A stretch of DNA of 64,000 bases from contig ML976659.1 in the NCBI GenBank assembly GCA_010015655.1, positions 1,458,659 to 1,522,658 on the forward strand, read 5' to 3'. The notes beneath the pieces were generated by a model. It was not told the origin of the DNA and made no database searches. It saw only the letters and a program-made list of their open reading frames with translations. Positions 1 through 11,300 of this stretch are shown in pieces (within the stretch, counting starts at the first letter, position 1; the number at the start of each line of letters is the position of its first letter). The position numbers and the translations under genes were made by a program. This stretch comes from Bimuria novae-zelandiae CBS 107.79. Lineage: Eukaryota > Ascomycota > Dothideomycetes > Pleosporales > Didymosphaeriaceae.

Positions 1-767
1 TCTTTTTGCTGGTACAGATCATGTTGCCTTCTCAGCGCTCTTTTCCTGCCGAGATCATACGCAACCGGAACGTGTCCCTCGCAGCACTGTTTTCCGGCTT
101 CATCTCGGGCGGCATGTTCGTGGTCATCACCTACCTTCCCATTTGGTTCCAAGCTGTAAAGGGGGCTTCTGCTCTTCGATCTGGGGGGATGATGACTCCC
201 ATAATTGCCCCTTTTGTCGTAATGTCTGCGTTGAGTGGCGGCATTACGCAAGCAATCGGATATTACAATCCAGCCATATTTTTTGGCGTCATACTGGCCA
301 CTACAGGTGCCGGTCTCTTGACGACGTTCGATTCTACAACCACCTCCAGCCGTCAATGGATTGGATACCAGCTTGTCTATGGTCTCGGCGCCGGCGCTGG
401 AGTTCCTTCTCCCATGCTTGTGATCCAGACGGTGCTTTCAACCGCGAATGTGCCTATCGGCGTCTCGTTGGTGAACCTTACGCAAATGCTCTGGTCATCA
501 GTCGTCGTAGCCATTGCTCAAAGCGTCTTCGTGAATGAGCTCGAGAAGGCTGTGAAGGCTGCGCCTCCAAACTTCGATGTGTCGCTACTGATCAAGAGCG
601 GGGCTGCGGATCTCGGCAACACGTATACTGTCGAGCATCTGGAGAAGGCAATACCTGCGTACAGCAAAGCTATCAGCAGGACCTTCTACATCGCTACTGC
701 ATTAAGTTGTGCAGCACTGTTCTTGGCTGCTCCGGTGCGGTGGAAGTCAATGAAAAAGAAGGTCTGA
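1..767 (+). CDS. MFS drug efflux transporter, 3' part
   Basis: The frame is already open at the left edge and stops at 765-767, so only the C-terminal part (about 255 residues) of a larger protein is present. It shows repeated hydrophobic membrane segments and a stretch around LPIWFQAVKGASALRSGG, typical of the central loop and helices of fungal DHA14/DHA2-type multidrug transporters such as TOXA-like efflux carriers. The end is a short basic tail (KSMKKKV). No intron is needed in the visible part. It should act as a plasma-membrane proton-driven exporter; the substrate cannot be inferred. An O-methyltransferase relic follows on the other strand, so this could be the edge of a decayed secondary-metabolite locus. 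Family certain, substrate unknown. Confidence 0.85.
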   Translation, partial: FLLVQIMLPSQRSFPAEIIRNRNVSLAALFSGFISGGMFVVITYLPIWFQAVKGASALRSGGMMTPIIAPFVVMSALSGGITQAIGYYNPAIFFGVILATTGAGLLTTFDSTTTSSRQWIGYQLVYGLGAGAGVPSPMLVIQTVLSTANVPIGVSLVNLTQMLWSSVVVAIAQSVFVNELEKAVKAAPPNFDVSLLIKSGAADLGNTYTVEHLEKAIPAYSKAISRTFYIATALSCAALFLAAPVRWKSMKKKV

Positions 768-849
768 TGTAAGTCGTACTCAACACTGGGACTACTAGCA
801 ATCCAGGTCACATGGGAAGATTAAACTACTGGTGGGTCCCTTGTCAAGT

Positions 850-1259
850 AGCTCAGAATGCAAGGCCTGCTGATTCTGCTAGTTGGGATGATATTGTGGT
901 TTTTGTAGGCGCAAATGAGTTGGCGAATTTGAAGCGGGCGATTGCGTGTAGGCTTGTCAGGCTCGTAGGCTGCAGAATAGTTAGGGCGCTGACTTTGCGT
1001 AGTGGAAAAATTCACACACAGTGTGAATTAATTCGTGGAATATCTTAGGCATGGGTCCTAGTAGAAGGGCTTGGAGCTCATCCATTGCCTCCAGTGCAGC
1101 TTCTTTGGCTTGCGCAATGTTCGGAGGTGGTGGCAGATCTGGCGGTGCTGTTGCCTCAAACGATGGCGATGGTAGTCCATTCGCTGATAGATATTCATCC
1201 ACCTTCCTGGTATTTTCAGCAATCGAGCTCGAAAGCTCGACAATCCTGCTAGGCGGCAT
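850..1259 (-). pseudogene. O-methyltransferase N-terminal relic
   Basis: Starting at ATG 1259, the minus strand reads MPPSRIVELSSSIAENTRKV and goes on to ALEAMDELQALLLGP, the characteristic N-terminal (dimerisation) region of fungal class I-type SAM O-methyltransferases. Near 990-1015 the frame is lost. The next frame continues the family pattern (SLTSLHAIARFKFANSFAP, then TTISSQLAESAGLAF) and stops near 858. The SAM-binding half is absent. So this is a frameshifted, truncated copy of a protein usually about 400 residues long. A 27-bp GT-AG stretch at the break is too short to be a credible intron. Recognition is from the family sequence pattern; the break is seen directly. Confidence 0.7.
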
Positions 1260-1707
1260 GGTGCACTGAGTTATGTAGTGAGAATGATTGATGGCATTCA
1301 CGTTTCGGCAACAACAGAAGATGCATTTCTTTCTTTTGGCGAACATGATCCATGTATACGCCGCAATATCCATTATTCCGTCACAGGCGTCTCGCACGGG
1401 ATGTCATCTTGTCGTGTGGATAAACCCACGCGCTAGAGGAAGTGGGGTACGTTAGCGTGTGGTAGCCAATCCAAGCAGGCAACCTCCTCTAGGCAGCAAC
1501 GCGCGCGCAAGGCGGAAATACATTTTTTTATACGTGCGGTGGGTTGTTGAGAGACGTGTTGAGATAGATCGCGACTGGGAGGAACCGCGGTAGCACGATG
1601 CGAAGACCTGCACAAAAGCTGCGCACAATCCTCCAGCCAAATCCTTCAACAGCCTCATCTTCCTCCGATCATAACGCTTCCCTCAACTTCAACACCGAAA
1701 GCAAAAA
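1260..1707. other. Intergenic, no gene seen
   Basis: This stretch holds the promoter side of the AIF-like gene on the right. Short frames on both strands have no recognisable content. Confidence 0.5.
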
Positions 1708-2766
1708 ATGGCCTCCGAACCCCCTTACAAAAAGCAAAAGACCTCCTCCCCCGCGGAGCCTCACAAAATCGTCATCGTCGGGGGCAACTTCGCCGGCATC
1801 AACCTCGCGCACTACCTCCTCCACGACACCCTCCCCGGCCTGCAAAAGCTGCACCCAGACTTCTCCTACAAAGTCACACTCGTCACACCAAACACGCACT
1901 TCTTTTTCAAGGTCACTGCGCCGCGGGAGATAGTGCGGCCAGACCAAGTCCCAGAGGAAGAACTCTTTCCCTCTATTGTTGAGAACTTTGTGAAATACAG
2001 GAGTTCATTTAAGTATGTCCGCGGAAAGGCTGTCGCCTTGCGGGACGCCGACTCCACGGTTATTGTGAAAAGAGATATGGAGCAGGAGGAGCTGGAACTT
2101 CAGTGGGACGCGCTTGCCATCGCGACAGGAGCGACACCTGCGTCGCCGCTGTGGACGTTGCACGACAACCGGAAGGAAACAAAAGCGGCTATAATGCGCT
2201 TGCACCAAAGACTCGCCAAGGCAGCGGCTAGCAAAGGTAACAAGTTCTCGGCAGTGATAGTCACCGGCGAAGGACCCTTGGGCATCGAAGTAGCGGGCGA
2301 TGTCGCTCACGCCTATCCTGGCACGCGCGTCGTGCTGATGGCACCCGGCGAGCGTCTCCTTCCTAGTCTGCCGCCCCAGGCAGGCGAAGATGCGAAGACT
2401 GCGCTTGAAGCGCTCGGTGTGTACATCAAGCTCAACGAGCGAATCGTCGACTCAAGACCGACGACAACCAATGTAAGCGTCATGCTCCACGATGGGGATA
2501 CTATGAGCGTAGGTGCGTACATCGACGCAACGGGTCCGCGGACCCTCAATACGGGATGGCTTCCTAAGGCGTGGTTGGACGAAGGGGGCCATGTGTTGAT
2601 GCGGGACGAGAACTTCCGCATTCATGGGGGCCCGGGAAGGATCTACGCTATTGGCGAAGTGGTGGTGGGTAGTGGGGAGACTGCCGTCGAAGTGGACGGT
2701 ATGGCTGCCACTGTTGCGTCTAGCATTGGCGCGGATATCAATACGACCCTTGGTGGGGGCATATAA
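1708..2766 (+). CDS. AIF/AMID-like FAD-dependent NAD(P)H oxidoreductase
   Basis: Single-exon gene of 352 residues. A Rossmann FAD-binding motif lies near the N-terminus (IVIVGGNFAG, residues 21-30), followed by the ATGATP segment (139-144) and a second dinucleotide-binding fold with GEGPLGIE (187-194) for NAD(P)H. A C-terminal IYAIGEVV stretch corresponds to the second FAD contact, where the family normally has GD; here it is GE, a conservative oddity. Length and order fit the apoptosis-inducing-factor/AMID (FSP1-like) branch of pyridine nucleotide-disulfide oxidoreductases, which pass electrons from NAD(P)H to quinones. No clear mitochondrial presequence: the N-terminus is KKQK-rich and could be nuclear or cytosolic. 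ATG 1708 is the first in-frame start and leaves 18 residues before the fold. Confidence 0.85.
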   Translation: MASEPPYKKQKTSSPAEPHKIVIVGGNFAGINLAHYLLHDTLPGLQKLHPDFSYKVTLVTPNTHFFFKVTAPREIVRPDQVPEEELFPSIVENFVKYRSSFKYVRGKAVALRDADSTVIVKRDMEQEELELQWDALAIATGATPASPLWTLHDNRKETKAAIMRLHQRLAKAAASKGNKFSAVIVTGEGPLGIEVAGDVAHAYPGTRVVLMAPGERLLPSLPPQAGEDAKTALEALGVYIKLNERIVDSRPTTTNVSVMLHDGDTMSVGAYIDATGPRTLNTGWLPKAWLDEGGHVLMRDENFRIHGGPGRIYAIGEVVVGSGETAVEVDGMAATVASSIGADINTTLGGGI

Positions 2767-3404
2767 TGGAAGACACGATTCTCATCCCGGTGGGAGCTTG
2801 GGGTGGCGTAGGTCAAGTCTTCAGCTGGACCGTGCTGTCCTTTCTGGTGAAGAAAGCCAAAGCGGAGAATGTCCCATAGGAGCTTGTAAATCCGTTCATG
2901 ACAGGGCGGAAATGGGTAGGCAAGTAGGATGCGATTTGCCAAGGCTGGTGTTGAAGAAACCTCGGAAAGCAACTGCCCAATTGGCGTTAAACATCTAACA
3001 ACTAGAAACCTCGAGCTGGTTGGTCTTAACTGTGACGGTTTAGAGCTTGGGCCACCCGCGTACGCGCAGGCAATGCACGTGATACACACAGTATATAGCT
3101 CCTGTAGAGTAGCTACTCATTTAACAACGATTGCCTTAACACTCTTTTTTTCACTTCACATTAACGATAGTGGAAAGGTTGTCTCGAGGGCACTTACACT
3201 CTCAACGACATGGCTAATCACCATTTCTACACATTAAAGTTCACCAAGTGGGGCGCAAAGTGGCGCAGCATCCTAGATAACCCCCACCCACATACATTAC
3301 TTCGCCAACATATAACTCCTCACAATCCCAACTACACAATATACACAATACGCAATCCGTCTTCGGGAAAGAAAGAAAAAGAACCCCCAATAAACGCCCC
3401 CACA
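2767..3404. other. Intergenic, no gene seen
   Basis: Between two plus-strand genes. The open frame of the macro-domain gene extends upstream to an ATG at 3210, but that part is low-complexity and not domain-like, so it is treated as 5' leader. Nothing else recognised. Confidence 0.5.
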
Positions 3405-4088
3405 ATGCCACCCCCACCCGTCCTCCCAACCATCCACATCCTCTTCCCCTCGCCAACCTTCTCCTCGGCCTTCACCACCGCCACGCAATTCCGCGCCCTC
3501 CCCCCCTCTATAAAAATCCACCACCATACCACAACTCTCTCCGCCCTGCCCTCCTCCCTACACTTCGACGCCATACTCGCCCCCACAGACGCCTACGCCC
3601 GCATGTCCGGCGGCTTCTCTGCCGCGCTGTCCCGCGCTTTATCTCCCTCGCACGCGCCTAGTGCGCTAGAACGCGTCGCGCAGGAGCAGCTGTTCGCGGC
3701 ACACCGCGGGTTCCTCGTGCCGGGGAACTGCCTGCTTGTTAGCCTCGACGACACGCTGTTACGGCGGCGCTGGGGTGCGCGGTGGATAGCGCTGTGTGCG
3801 ACGACGAGAGCGGGGAAGGGGGATGTGCGGTGGGATAGGGAGGTCGTGTACGAGTGTGTGTGGGCGGTGCTGGTAGCGCTTTCGGCGCATAATGCGCGGG
3901 TGCGCCTGGGCGAAGGGGAGGGGGAGATTAAGAGTGTGTTGATGACGCCGTTGGCGACGGGGAGCGGGGGGTGGAGCGCGGAGCGGTGGGCGGCGCAGAC
4001 GGTGTTGGCGGTGAGGCATTTTGTGGAGGCGGGGAAGGGGAGCATCGAGGGGAGGACGTGGGAGGTGGAGCAGACGTGGGGGCTTTGA
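3405..4088 (+). CDS. Macro-domain-like protein
   Basis: 227 residues from ATG 3405 (an in-frame ATG at 3210 would add 65 unlikely residues). The core has [18 protein letters not shown], matching the macro-domain signature (D-x-I-x-x-P-x-[ND]...GGF) that binds ADP-ribose. The distal part has [17 protein letters not shown] and [20 protein letters not shown], as in fungal YMR087W-like macro proteins. Such proteins hydrolyse ADP-ribose derivatives such as ADP-ribose 1''-phosphate; activity here is inferred. No signal peptide; likely cytosolic. It is convergent with the MCC beta gene, 100 bp stop to stop. Codon use is GC-rich and no intron is needed. Confidence 0.75.
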   Translation: MPPPPVLPTIHILFPSPTFSSAFTTATQFRALPPSIKIHHHTTTLSALPSSLHFDAILAPTDAYARMSGGFSAALSRALSPSHAPSALERVAQEQLFAAHRGFLVPGNCLLVSLDDTLLRRRWGARWIALCATTRAGKGDVRWDREVVYECVWAVLVALSAHNARVRLGEGEGEIKSVLMTPLATGSGGWSAERWAAQTVLAVRHFVEAGKGSIEGRTWEVEQTWGL

Positions 4089-4188
4089 GTGGAAGCAACA
4101 TCGTTCAAGGGGACGCCGTGTATGGGAAATGAGGACGAAAATAGAGAAGAAAAAAAAGGTTTCTACCAAAAGGTTAGCGAGACTACTC

Positions 4189-6026
4189 TTACATCCTAAA
4201 CACACCCCATTTCGTTTCCCGCTCGATGCCCAGATTCTGCCCTCCTTGCGCCATCTGCAACCCCAAACCCAGAACTCTCCTTGTGTGTTCAGGAGGAATG
4301 ATGCCGTCGTCCCATAACCGCGCAGAACCAAAAGTAGCCTCGCTCTCACGCTCGATCCGCGCTTTAAGATCGGGATCAACTTTGCGGCCCACCGCTTCCA
4401 TGACGGAGGAGAGCTGTTCTGCACCCATGACTGAGGTTTTCGCATTCGGCCAAGTAAAGAGTAGACGGGGTGAGTAGGCACGACCACTAATTGCTTGTTA
4501 ATGATTGCAGACAGTAAAGAAGGGGAGGAGACATACCACATGCCATAATTCCCAGCGCCGGCTGAGCTACCCACAACGACGGTGAACTTTGGAACATCAA
4601 CGCAACTCACTGCCGTCACTAGTTTCGCGCCGTTTTTCGCAATGCCGCCCTTCTCTGCGTCTTGGCCGACCATGAATCCGCTGATGTTCTGCAGGAAGAT
4701 CAACGGAATCTGCCGCTTTCCGCAGAGCTGGACGAAGTGTGCGCCCTTGAGGGAACATTCGGAAAACAAGATGCCGTTGTTCGCGACGATGCCAACGGGG
4801 TGGCCGTATATCTTGGCAAAACCAGTAACAAGCGTCGGTCCGTAAAGCGGTTTGAATTCTGAGAACACGGAGCCATCGACGATGCGTGCAATGACTTCGT
4901 GGATGGGGATCTGGCGGCGGAGATTGGTCCCTGCAATTCCCGACAGCTCCGCAGGGTCGTAAAGCGGCTCTTGGAAGGTAGGTTGGGATGTCGGCAAGAA
5001 GGTCTGCTTGCGGTGCCAGTTGAGATTGGCAATGCTTCTGCGCGTCAGGACAAGCGCGTGCGCGTCGTCCACGGCGAGGTAGTCGGTTACACCGGACACT
5101 TCGCTGTGAAGTCTTCCGCCTCCGAGATCTTCTGCTGACACGACTTCTCCCGTTGCGGCTTTGACGAGGGGAGGACCGGCAAGGAAGATGTGCCCTTGTT
5201 CCTCGACGATGATGCTTTCGTCGCTCATGGAGGGGATGTAGGCACCGCCGGCGGTACATGGGCCCATGACGACGCTGATCTGCGGGATGCCCATGCCAGA
5301 CATCTGGGCTTGGTTGTAGAAGATGCGTCCGAAGTGGTTCACATCTGGAAACACATCGGCTTGATGGGGAAGATTTGCACCTCCAGAGTCGACTAGGTAA
5401 ATGCAAGGAAGCCGATTCTCCTGGGCAATAGTCTGTGCCCGTAGATGCTTCTTGACTGTGATGGGATAATACGTTCCACCCTTGACTGTAGAGTCGTTGG
5501 CAACGATCACGCACTGCACGCCGTTCACTGTCCCGACACCAGTGACGATGCCGCCTGCCGGCACATCTTCGCCCTCGTACATTCCATAACCAGCCATTTG
5601 GCTGAACTCGAGAAAAGGCGTCCCCGGGTCTATCAGCGCCGTGATGCGGTCGCGCACTAACATCTTGCCACGCTGTATATGCTTCTCCCTAGCCTTCTCT
5701 GGACCACCCTGTGCGATCTTTACATGAAGTTGTTGAAGAGCCTCCGTTGCTTCGTCCATCTGGCGTTTATTCTCCTTGAAGTCTTCCGAGCTGGCGTCGA
5801 CGCTCGTCGGCAAGACGGAAACAGCTTCGGCATGGTGGGCATGGGTATACGTCGCTACGCCGCGAACATATTGCCTCGCAATTGGACGCTGGGTCGGGAA
5901 ACGCGATGTAGAGTGCGAAATTGGCTGTATGAGACGGCATTGCGATGATGCCGGGATAACGCTGGAGGGCCGGATAGAATGTCTGAGCAGCGCAAGCGCC
6001 TCACGAGAGGGCGCCTTGGGGGCCAT
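4189..6026 (-). CDS. mccB: 3-methylcrotonyl-CoA carboxylase beta subunit, mitochondrial
   Basis: Two exons: 6026-4537 and 4486-4189, with a 50-bp intron (4536-4487, GTATGT...TTAG). The joined protein has 595 residues, the usual family size. An Arg/Ser-rich presequence (about residues 1-55) indicates mitochondrial import. The carboxyltransferase fold shows [12 protein letters not shown] (211-222), [17 protein letters not shown] (256-271) and, across the splice, [15 protein letters not shown]. The C-terminal exon ends [14 protein letters not shown]. With a biotinylated alpha subunit the enzyme carboxylates 3-methylcrotonyl-CoA in leucine breakdown. Reading through the intron would give a wrong frame running into the convergent macro gene. 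The alpha subunit is not in this window. Confidence 0.95.
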
Positions 6027-7423
6027 TGTAGGAGCTCAGTATAGCTTACAACTGCACAATGAAGTCGCAGGAAGTTTTTACACGGTTACGAGGGAGCAGA
6101 CAACAGCAGAGCTGTGCGGAGAAACAAAGCATGTACCGCGGCTGAGGACAGAAGCTGGGGTTGAGTGAGCCGCCTGTAACCGCACGGCGAACGTCAAGGT
6201 GCAGTGTGGGGGAATCGCGCTAAGTCTCGATGAGGCAGGTACGCTAGAGTCGTTCCCCGAGGTCCACCAAACGGCAGTTCAGTGTACACCAACACCCATA
6301 CTTTTATACCGTGATCTAGTGAGTCTAGATCTATCCTTAAGCTAAAGAGCCTAATAGAAAATTTCACTAACGGTTGCGGAAGGAGCAGTCATACTTAGGT
6401 ATTAGCAGAATTTCCGTCGTGCCAGAGTGTGACTATTGGCAACGTGCTTATCACAAGCTGTATCGCCGCACCAGCTCCGTCCACCATGGGATCTCCAGTA
6501 TACCGAGGGTGAGTGCGGATGGTAGGTTGAAGTAGAGGTGTTCTTGCAGGGTGAAATCCACACACACCTTCCATCGCCGCGAAGTGACCACTGCACTCCA
6601 CAGACATAAGACGTGGGTGTCTGTCTGTACGTTTCCAAGAAAATGATCAAACCTAACCTGGCTGAGAGCCAGACTACATCCATCACACGGATGAAAATTA
6701 AACAGACTATCCACCTCCCACATTGCAAAAGACCTCGACGCAAGTACAGTTGCACTGCGGGCCTTGACGCATGTACAAATTGGCTCGATGCTTCAGTTTA
6801 TTATAGACTCCTCATCAATGCAGTTGGTCACATAGAGAGAATGTGAACTGTAACCGCTGCTTTTGCATTGCAGCAGAGTATTGAGAAATATACACTACAC
6901 GGTTGCGCTGTCCTCGCTGACCCAAGAGCCCATTCGCCAGAACGCCAACCCGCTCAACTCCGCTAACCTACAGTGACAGAATAGAAACGCCCAAGAAAAG
7001 AAGAAGAAGACGAAGAAGTAAACTTGAATATCGAAGCAAAAGCAATCTCGAATTATGTATACCTAGGGGCTTCGGCATTTGAACTGAAATGACGGGTATC
7101 GCGCAGTTTACTCACCTCAAGAATCTCTCCGCGCAGTCGGTCCAAGCGTCGCCGCTCCAATCAGTAGCAAGCGAGACCAGACGGAAAGGACAACCTCCAG
7201 CTTCAACTTCGAACACATATCCACACTTTGTCCGCCTCTCAATCCCTCAAAGACACCAAACGCACCACCTTATACACTCCCAGAAAAGTACAACCGCCCC
7301 TCCATCCCGCCCAAGAAAAAGAAAACAGGCGAGACGGAACCGAGCATGCAGAACCCAAACCCCAGCCCAAAAAAGCAAAGAAACTCGTAACATCTTATAG
7401 TAGTGGAACCAGCCCAGCCCAGC
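6027..7423. other. Intergenic, no gene seen
   Basis: About 1.4 kb between the divergently oriented MCC beta 5' end and the SHO1 3' end. Frames of 60-130 codons on both strands have no recognisable content. Part near 6027-6200 should be the MCC beta promoter. Confidence 0.5.
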
Positions 7424-8524
7424 CTACAAGAGGATAAGATAATTGCTCGGCGCAATGCCCGTCTCCCCATTCGGCTTCTTCGCCTGCCACCACCGACCAC
7501 TCACATCGCTCACTTCGAGGATATCGTGCTTGGCGAAGCTAATTTCGTTCGCGTCGTCGGGGTTGGCTTCGTAGCTGTAAATCGCCTTCGCGCGATACGG
7601 ATACTCAATGCTTTGTTCCTGCGGGGTCTGTTGAGTGGCCTCGTTCTGCGGTGTGCCGCCGAAGCGGGGCGGCATCGAGGAGCCGCGCGGGTCTTGGGCG
7701 CCGACGGGGCCGCCGGGGAAGCCGGAGACGGGGGACGAGGTCTCGAAGCCGTTCAGTTGGGCCGAGGTGTAGAGTTGGGGTTGGGGTGCGAGCGAGGATT
7801 GCTGGGGTGGGTAGGTGTTGGACATTTGGCGCGAGGAGCGGGAGGCGGGGTGTTCTTTGTGGAGGGCGTAGGAATCGACGAAGGTGCGGTGGGAGGCTTG
7901 GGGCTGCGAGCCGTAGTAGAAGACCCAGACGATCTGCAGAAAACATCAGACCATGTCACATGGGGGTTCGCGAAAGTGAGGGACGTACCGTGATCATGGA
8001 GAGCAGGATGAAGCCTGCGGCCGCGGCCTCGTTGGCGGCTACGGGCGAGTAGACAAGGGCGTTTACCGCCGACGAGGAAAGCACAATGCCTGCGGCGGTG
8101 AAGCCGACAATCTGCGGGCGTCAATACACACAAAAATAACGGAGTTCGCGGGTGGCCTACAGCAACATGGTACGTCCGCTCCGAGTCGCTCGCAACCGTC
8201 ACGGCCACGCCTACGATGCTAAACAGCATGTACACCAGCGTCCACCACGCAAACGGCGGCACGCGCTCCTTCTCGTTCGGGCGGACGGCGGATAATATCG
8301 AGCTGATAAAGGCGATGATCCAGGCGAGCTGTCGCGTGTTAGTGGGGTGCGCGCAGCCGGGCGCAGCCATTGGGTGTACTTACACTGCCAATGGAGATGG
8401 TGGCGAGGGCGAAGGGGTCGCCGAAGATGCGGCCGAGCGAAAACGAAGTCCGCCCGCTGTGCGAACCGTATCCGTTTTCCATTTTGTTCAGCGAGGGCGA
8501 GCCGTAGGAGCCGTACGAGGGCAT
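7424..8524 (-). CDS. sho1: SHO1-type osmosensor (4 TM + SH3)
   Basis: Four exons: 8524-8384, 8328-8161, 8111-7989, 7933-7424; introns of 55, 49 and 55 bp, all phase 0 with GT-AG ends (donors GTAAGT, GTAGGC, GTACGT). The 313-residue protein has a short cytosolic N-terminus, four membrane helices (around [57 protein letters not shown], and [18 protein letters not shown]), a Pro/Gln-rich linker, and a C-terminal SH3 domain running from [20 protein letters not shown] through GRWWQAK to [14 protein letters not shown]1 senses osmotic stress and docks the Pbs2 MAPKK through its SH3 domain to feed the HOG pathway. The conserved ALYDY-type motif is AIYSYEA here. Splice joins all coincide with expected family positions. 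Confidence 0.93.
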
Positions 8525-8765
8525 AGAGGAGGGGGATTAGGTATCGACAAAGGAGGAGCGTGGGCGCCGGCGCAGACCAGCTCTCGGCTTGCGGGAGGAG
8601 ATTCTACGGCGCGGCGAAGGAGGCGTGTGGAAATGCGATGTGTTGTGTCGACGGGCTGGCGCAGCAGAGTGGACGACGTTGCTGGGGACCTGGGGACGCT
8701 AGGGGGGTGGTTGCTGGGCGGACGTGGAGAACCGGACACGCTCTTGTTTCGCAGCCTCTTACTTG

Positions 8766-8767
8766 TT

Positions 8768-8798
<31 letters not shown>
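8766..8798. repeat. (TTTC)n microsatellite
   Basis: Eight copies of a TTTC tetranucleotide in the SHO1 upstream region; seen directly. Confidence 0.95.
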
Positions 8799-8817
8799 AG
8801 CAGGATTGGAAGTTTCG

Positions 8818-8843
8818 CGACGACGACGACGACGACGACGACG
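8818..8843. repeat. (CGA)n microsatellite
   Basis: More than eight copies of a CGA/GAC trinucleotide, 20 bp from the TTTC repeat; seen directly. Confidence 0.95.
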
Positions 8844-9636
8844 GGCTTTTGGGGATTGTCGATCGAGGTTCGTGACGGTGGAGAAGTAAAGTGGATTCAC
8901 CGGCGCGCAGCGTTTCAAAGTCCCGCTAATTCGCAACCATCGTTCCCGGTCCGCCATTAATTGGCCGCCCAGGCACAACGAGACAAGCCCGCGCCCAGGT
9001 TAGCAGCACGTCAGCCCGTCTGGAGGCACCGCGTCCAACAATGCGCGCGACGGCGACCATTTCCTACGACTACTGTATTCTACTCTTTAGATACGCGCCC
9101 AGCACCATCTCAAAGGGAGTCGACGATGCCATCCGATGTGTGCCTGTACCCGTGCGTACAGTTCTGCCCACTTCATCCCCAGCCTGTCGCGTCCGCGCAC
9201 CACCCCATCTCTCAATCCAAATTAATGCCCCCGAGCCCACTGATCAGCCATCTATCGGTGCCTGGCTAAATTGCCTTCCGTGGCTTCCGCATCGACCCTC
9301 ACAAATTCTACCTTTTCGTGTAGGGTAGCACCATCGAATGCGCGCGCTTCCCAGTCCCACCCACTGCGTGCAGAATTCCAGTTACAGCCGTGACCGTACC
9401 AGTACAGTGCACGTTAGCCGCACCTCCCATGGTCCAGTGCACCTTTCGCCACGTTGAAGTTGCATGGCCGGCTATGTGCACGCGTGGATTCTGCAGACGT
9501 CAACCGTGTCTCCGCTGCGAGACGAGCTGCAGGTGGGGGAGGGGTAGCGTGTCTGCGACGCCGATGAAACGGACAAGTAAACTTTACGAGGGCGTCACAT
9601 TTTGCTCATAGGTGGGTGATGGGTGAGCGTTTATCA

Positions 9637-9662
9637 GAGTGTTGAGTGTTGAGTGTTGAGTG
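9637..9662. repeat. 7-bp tandem repeat (GAGTGTT)
   Basis: Three full and one partial copy of GAGTGTT, a short minisatellite in non-coding DNA. Confidence 0.9.
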
Positions 9663-10359
9663 AAAGAGGTAGACGAGCTATCATCTCGTTGGGGTTGCGA
9701 CGAGAGCAACGCGCACGCACTGGCAGATTGGACAACTCTCGCAGCTTTCTTGCATCGTGAGGATTTCGTCATGCTGCCGCTGCTTCCCCGCACGCGTTAC
9801 AAAATACCAAATCCCGCTGCGAGGTAATTTGACTTTTGGATGTAGGATGCAGGGGTGTGCGCAGCGTCGTTCCCGTACCCGAGTGCTGCATTGCGATGAA
9901 CTCAAAGAATGCCACCGATTCGGACCATTTCGCTTCATGAACACAAATGCCGATATTAGCAGGACAGCTATTTATTCGGGTAACAAAAGCGTGCGTATTT
10001 CGCTTCGTGGCTAGTAGTCGTCCGCTAATTTCTGATGAAAGAATAGACACATTGACCCGAAATGAGCGTCTTCCAGCTCATCTCCTAGGTGTGCGACGTA
10101 CTTGCCATGGCGCATAGTTCTTTCACGTACCAGGGCTGTTACTTTGGTATGCGTCTTCCAACCTGCCAATGTGAAACGGCTGTCAACTGTTGGCATAGTC
10201 ATGACGTTCGTACTGCAGTGTGACTGCGGAACGTGGGATATCCGCCAGCGCTCAAACCATGGATCGCGGCTGCGCCTCGAACTGCCTCACCAGGCCCCGA
10301 GCCGAAGCATCTATCTTCCTAATCTGATACGATGATTTCAAAGTGAATTTTCTTTGCCC

Positions 10360-11023
10360 TCACGGCTCGTCCTCTTCCTCCTCCTGCCTCTTCCTAAACT
10401 CGATGCGCGCCACGCTCTTCTGCACATCTTGCAACCTGCCCTGCCACTCGGTCCAGCATCTCGCCGCGCCGAGGAATTGCACCTGCTTCACGCGCTGCAC
10501 CAGTAGGCCGGTCCTCTTCCTCAGCAGTGAGATCTCGAGCGCCTGCTGTAGATGGCCGTCTTCGGCTTCGGCAATGCGAGGTAGGAGCTTTGCAAGCTTG
10601 ATGAAGCCGTCCGTGGAAGGAAGCTGCTGGTCGTCTAGGGTCTTAAGTTGCGATGCCGTGGTAGCGAATTGTGGGGCGCGCTCGACGACGACAACGGCCT
10701 TTTGCTCGGTGGTGAGGCCCGCGTCTTGGGAGTCTTGGGGAGGGTTGAGGAGGTCCTTGTGTTTGCTCACTGTAGCTGTTAGCTTACATCTCGAATGTGC
10801 CTTATTGTATTAGGAGCCTACCAAGTTGCTGCGCATCATCGAGCAGAGCCGTCTTGGTCGACAGTTCCTGCAGCGACTTCTCGATCCTGTGTATGCGCTC
10901 CGGGACTGTCTTGGCCTTCTCTTCTGTGTGGTTCTTCTTGCTACCCAGAACGTACTCCAATCGACCAAGCCGCGACTCCAGCAGCGCAAACGTGAACAGC
11001 ACCGCCTCCTCGTATTCATCCAT
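10360..11023 (-). CDS. Dynactin p24/RO-10-like coiled-coil protein (putative)
   Basis: Two exons, 11023-10822 and 10769-10360, with a 52-bp intron (GTAGGC...ACAG); 203 residues. The N-terminus has LLESRLGRLEYVLG followed by VPERIHRIEKSLQEL, then after the splice LVSKHKDLLNPP. Later comes PQFATTASQLKTL, then a long charged helical stretch ending in an acidic QEEEEDEP tail. This layout (LxxRLxxLExxLG opening, 'KHKDLLNP' element, coiled coil) resembles fungal nuclear-distribution protein RO-10 / dynactin subunit 3 (p24), a shoulder component of the dynein activator. No enzymatic motif, no membrane segment. The gene is well supported by phase and codon pattern; the identity is less sure and could be another small coiled-coil adaptor. 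Confidence 0.6.
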
Positions 11024-11300
11024 CTCGTTTCACTGTATTGCGGGGAGCGATGTTTACCGAGGAGAACAGTAGCCGTAAACGCTAGCGTGCGGCTCTTTGA
11101 CTTGGCGACTGGTGGCGGCTGTGCTTGACCTCAACGGTGAGCACGAGGACAAGTCCGCGCGTGTCCTGTAATTTCACAACCCCGAGAGTCACGCACGCAG
11201 AGCAGCGCGAACTGCTCGTCCGATCCGCCTACCTACCGCCATCGACACGACATCGTCGCATGCGCGCGCCATACGAGTAACACGAGGGCTTCCAGGCAGC

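Larger units (their letters stand above)
8525..10359. other. Intergenic with simple repeats
   Basis: About 1.8 kb upstream of SHO1 and downstream of the dynactin-like gene. It contains the TTTC and CGA microsatellites and a 7-bp tandem repeat listed separately. No protein-coding content recognised on either strand. Confidence 0.5.

Noticed and set aside
3210..3404. 65-residue N-terminal extension of the macro protein
   Set aside because: Low-complexity, not domain-like; ATG 3405 fits the family start better.
4597..5514. 305-residue Arg-rich minus-strand frame
   Set aside because: Alternative frame of the MCC beta exon; no family features.
7603..8370. Overlapping Arg/Pro-rich frames on both strands across SHO1
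   Set aside because: Out-of-frame shadows of the GC-rich SHO1 exons and introns.
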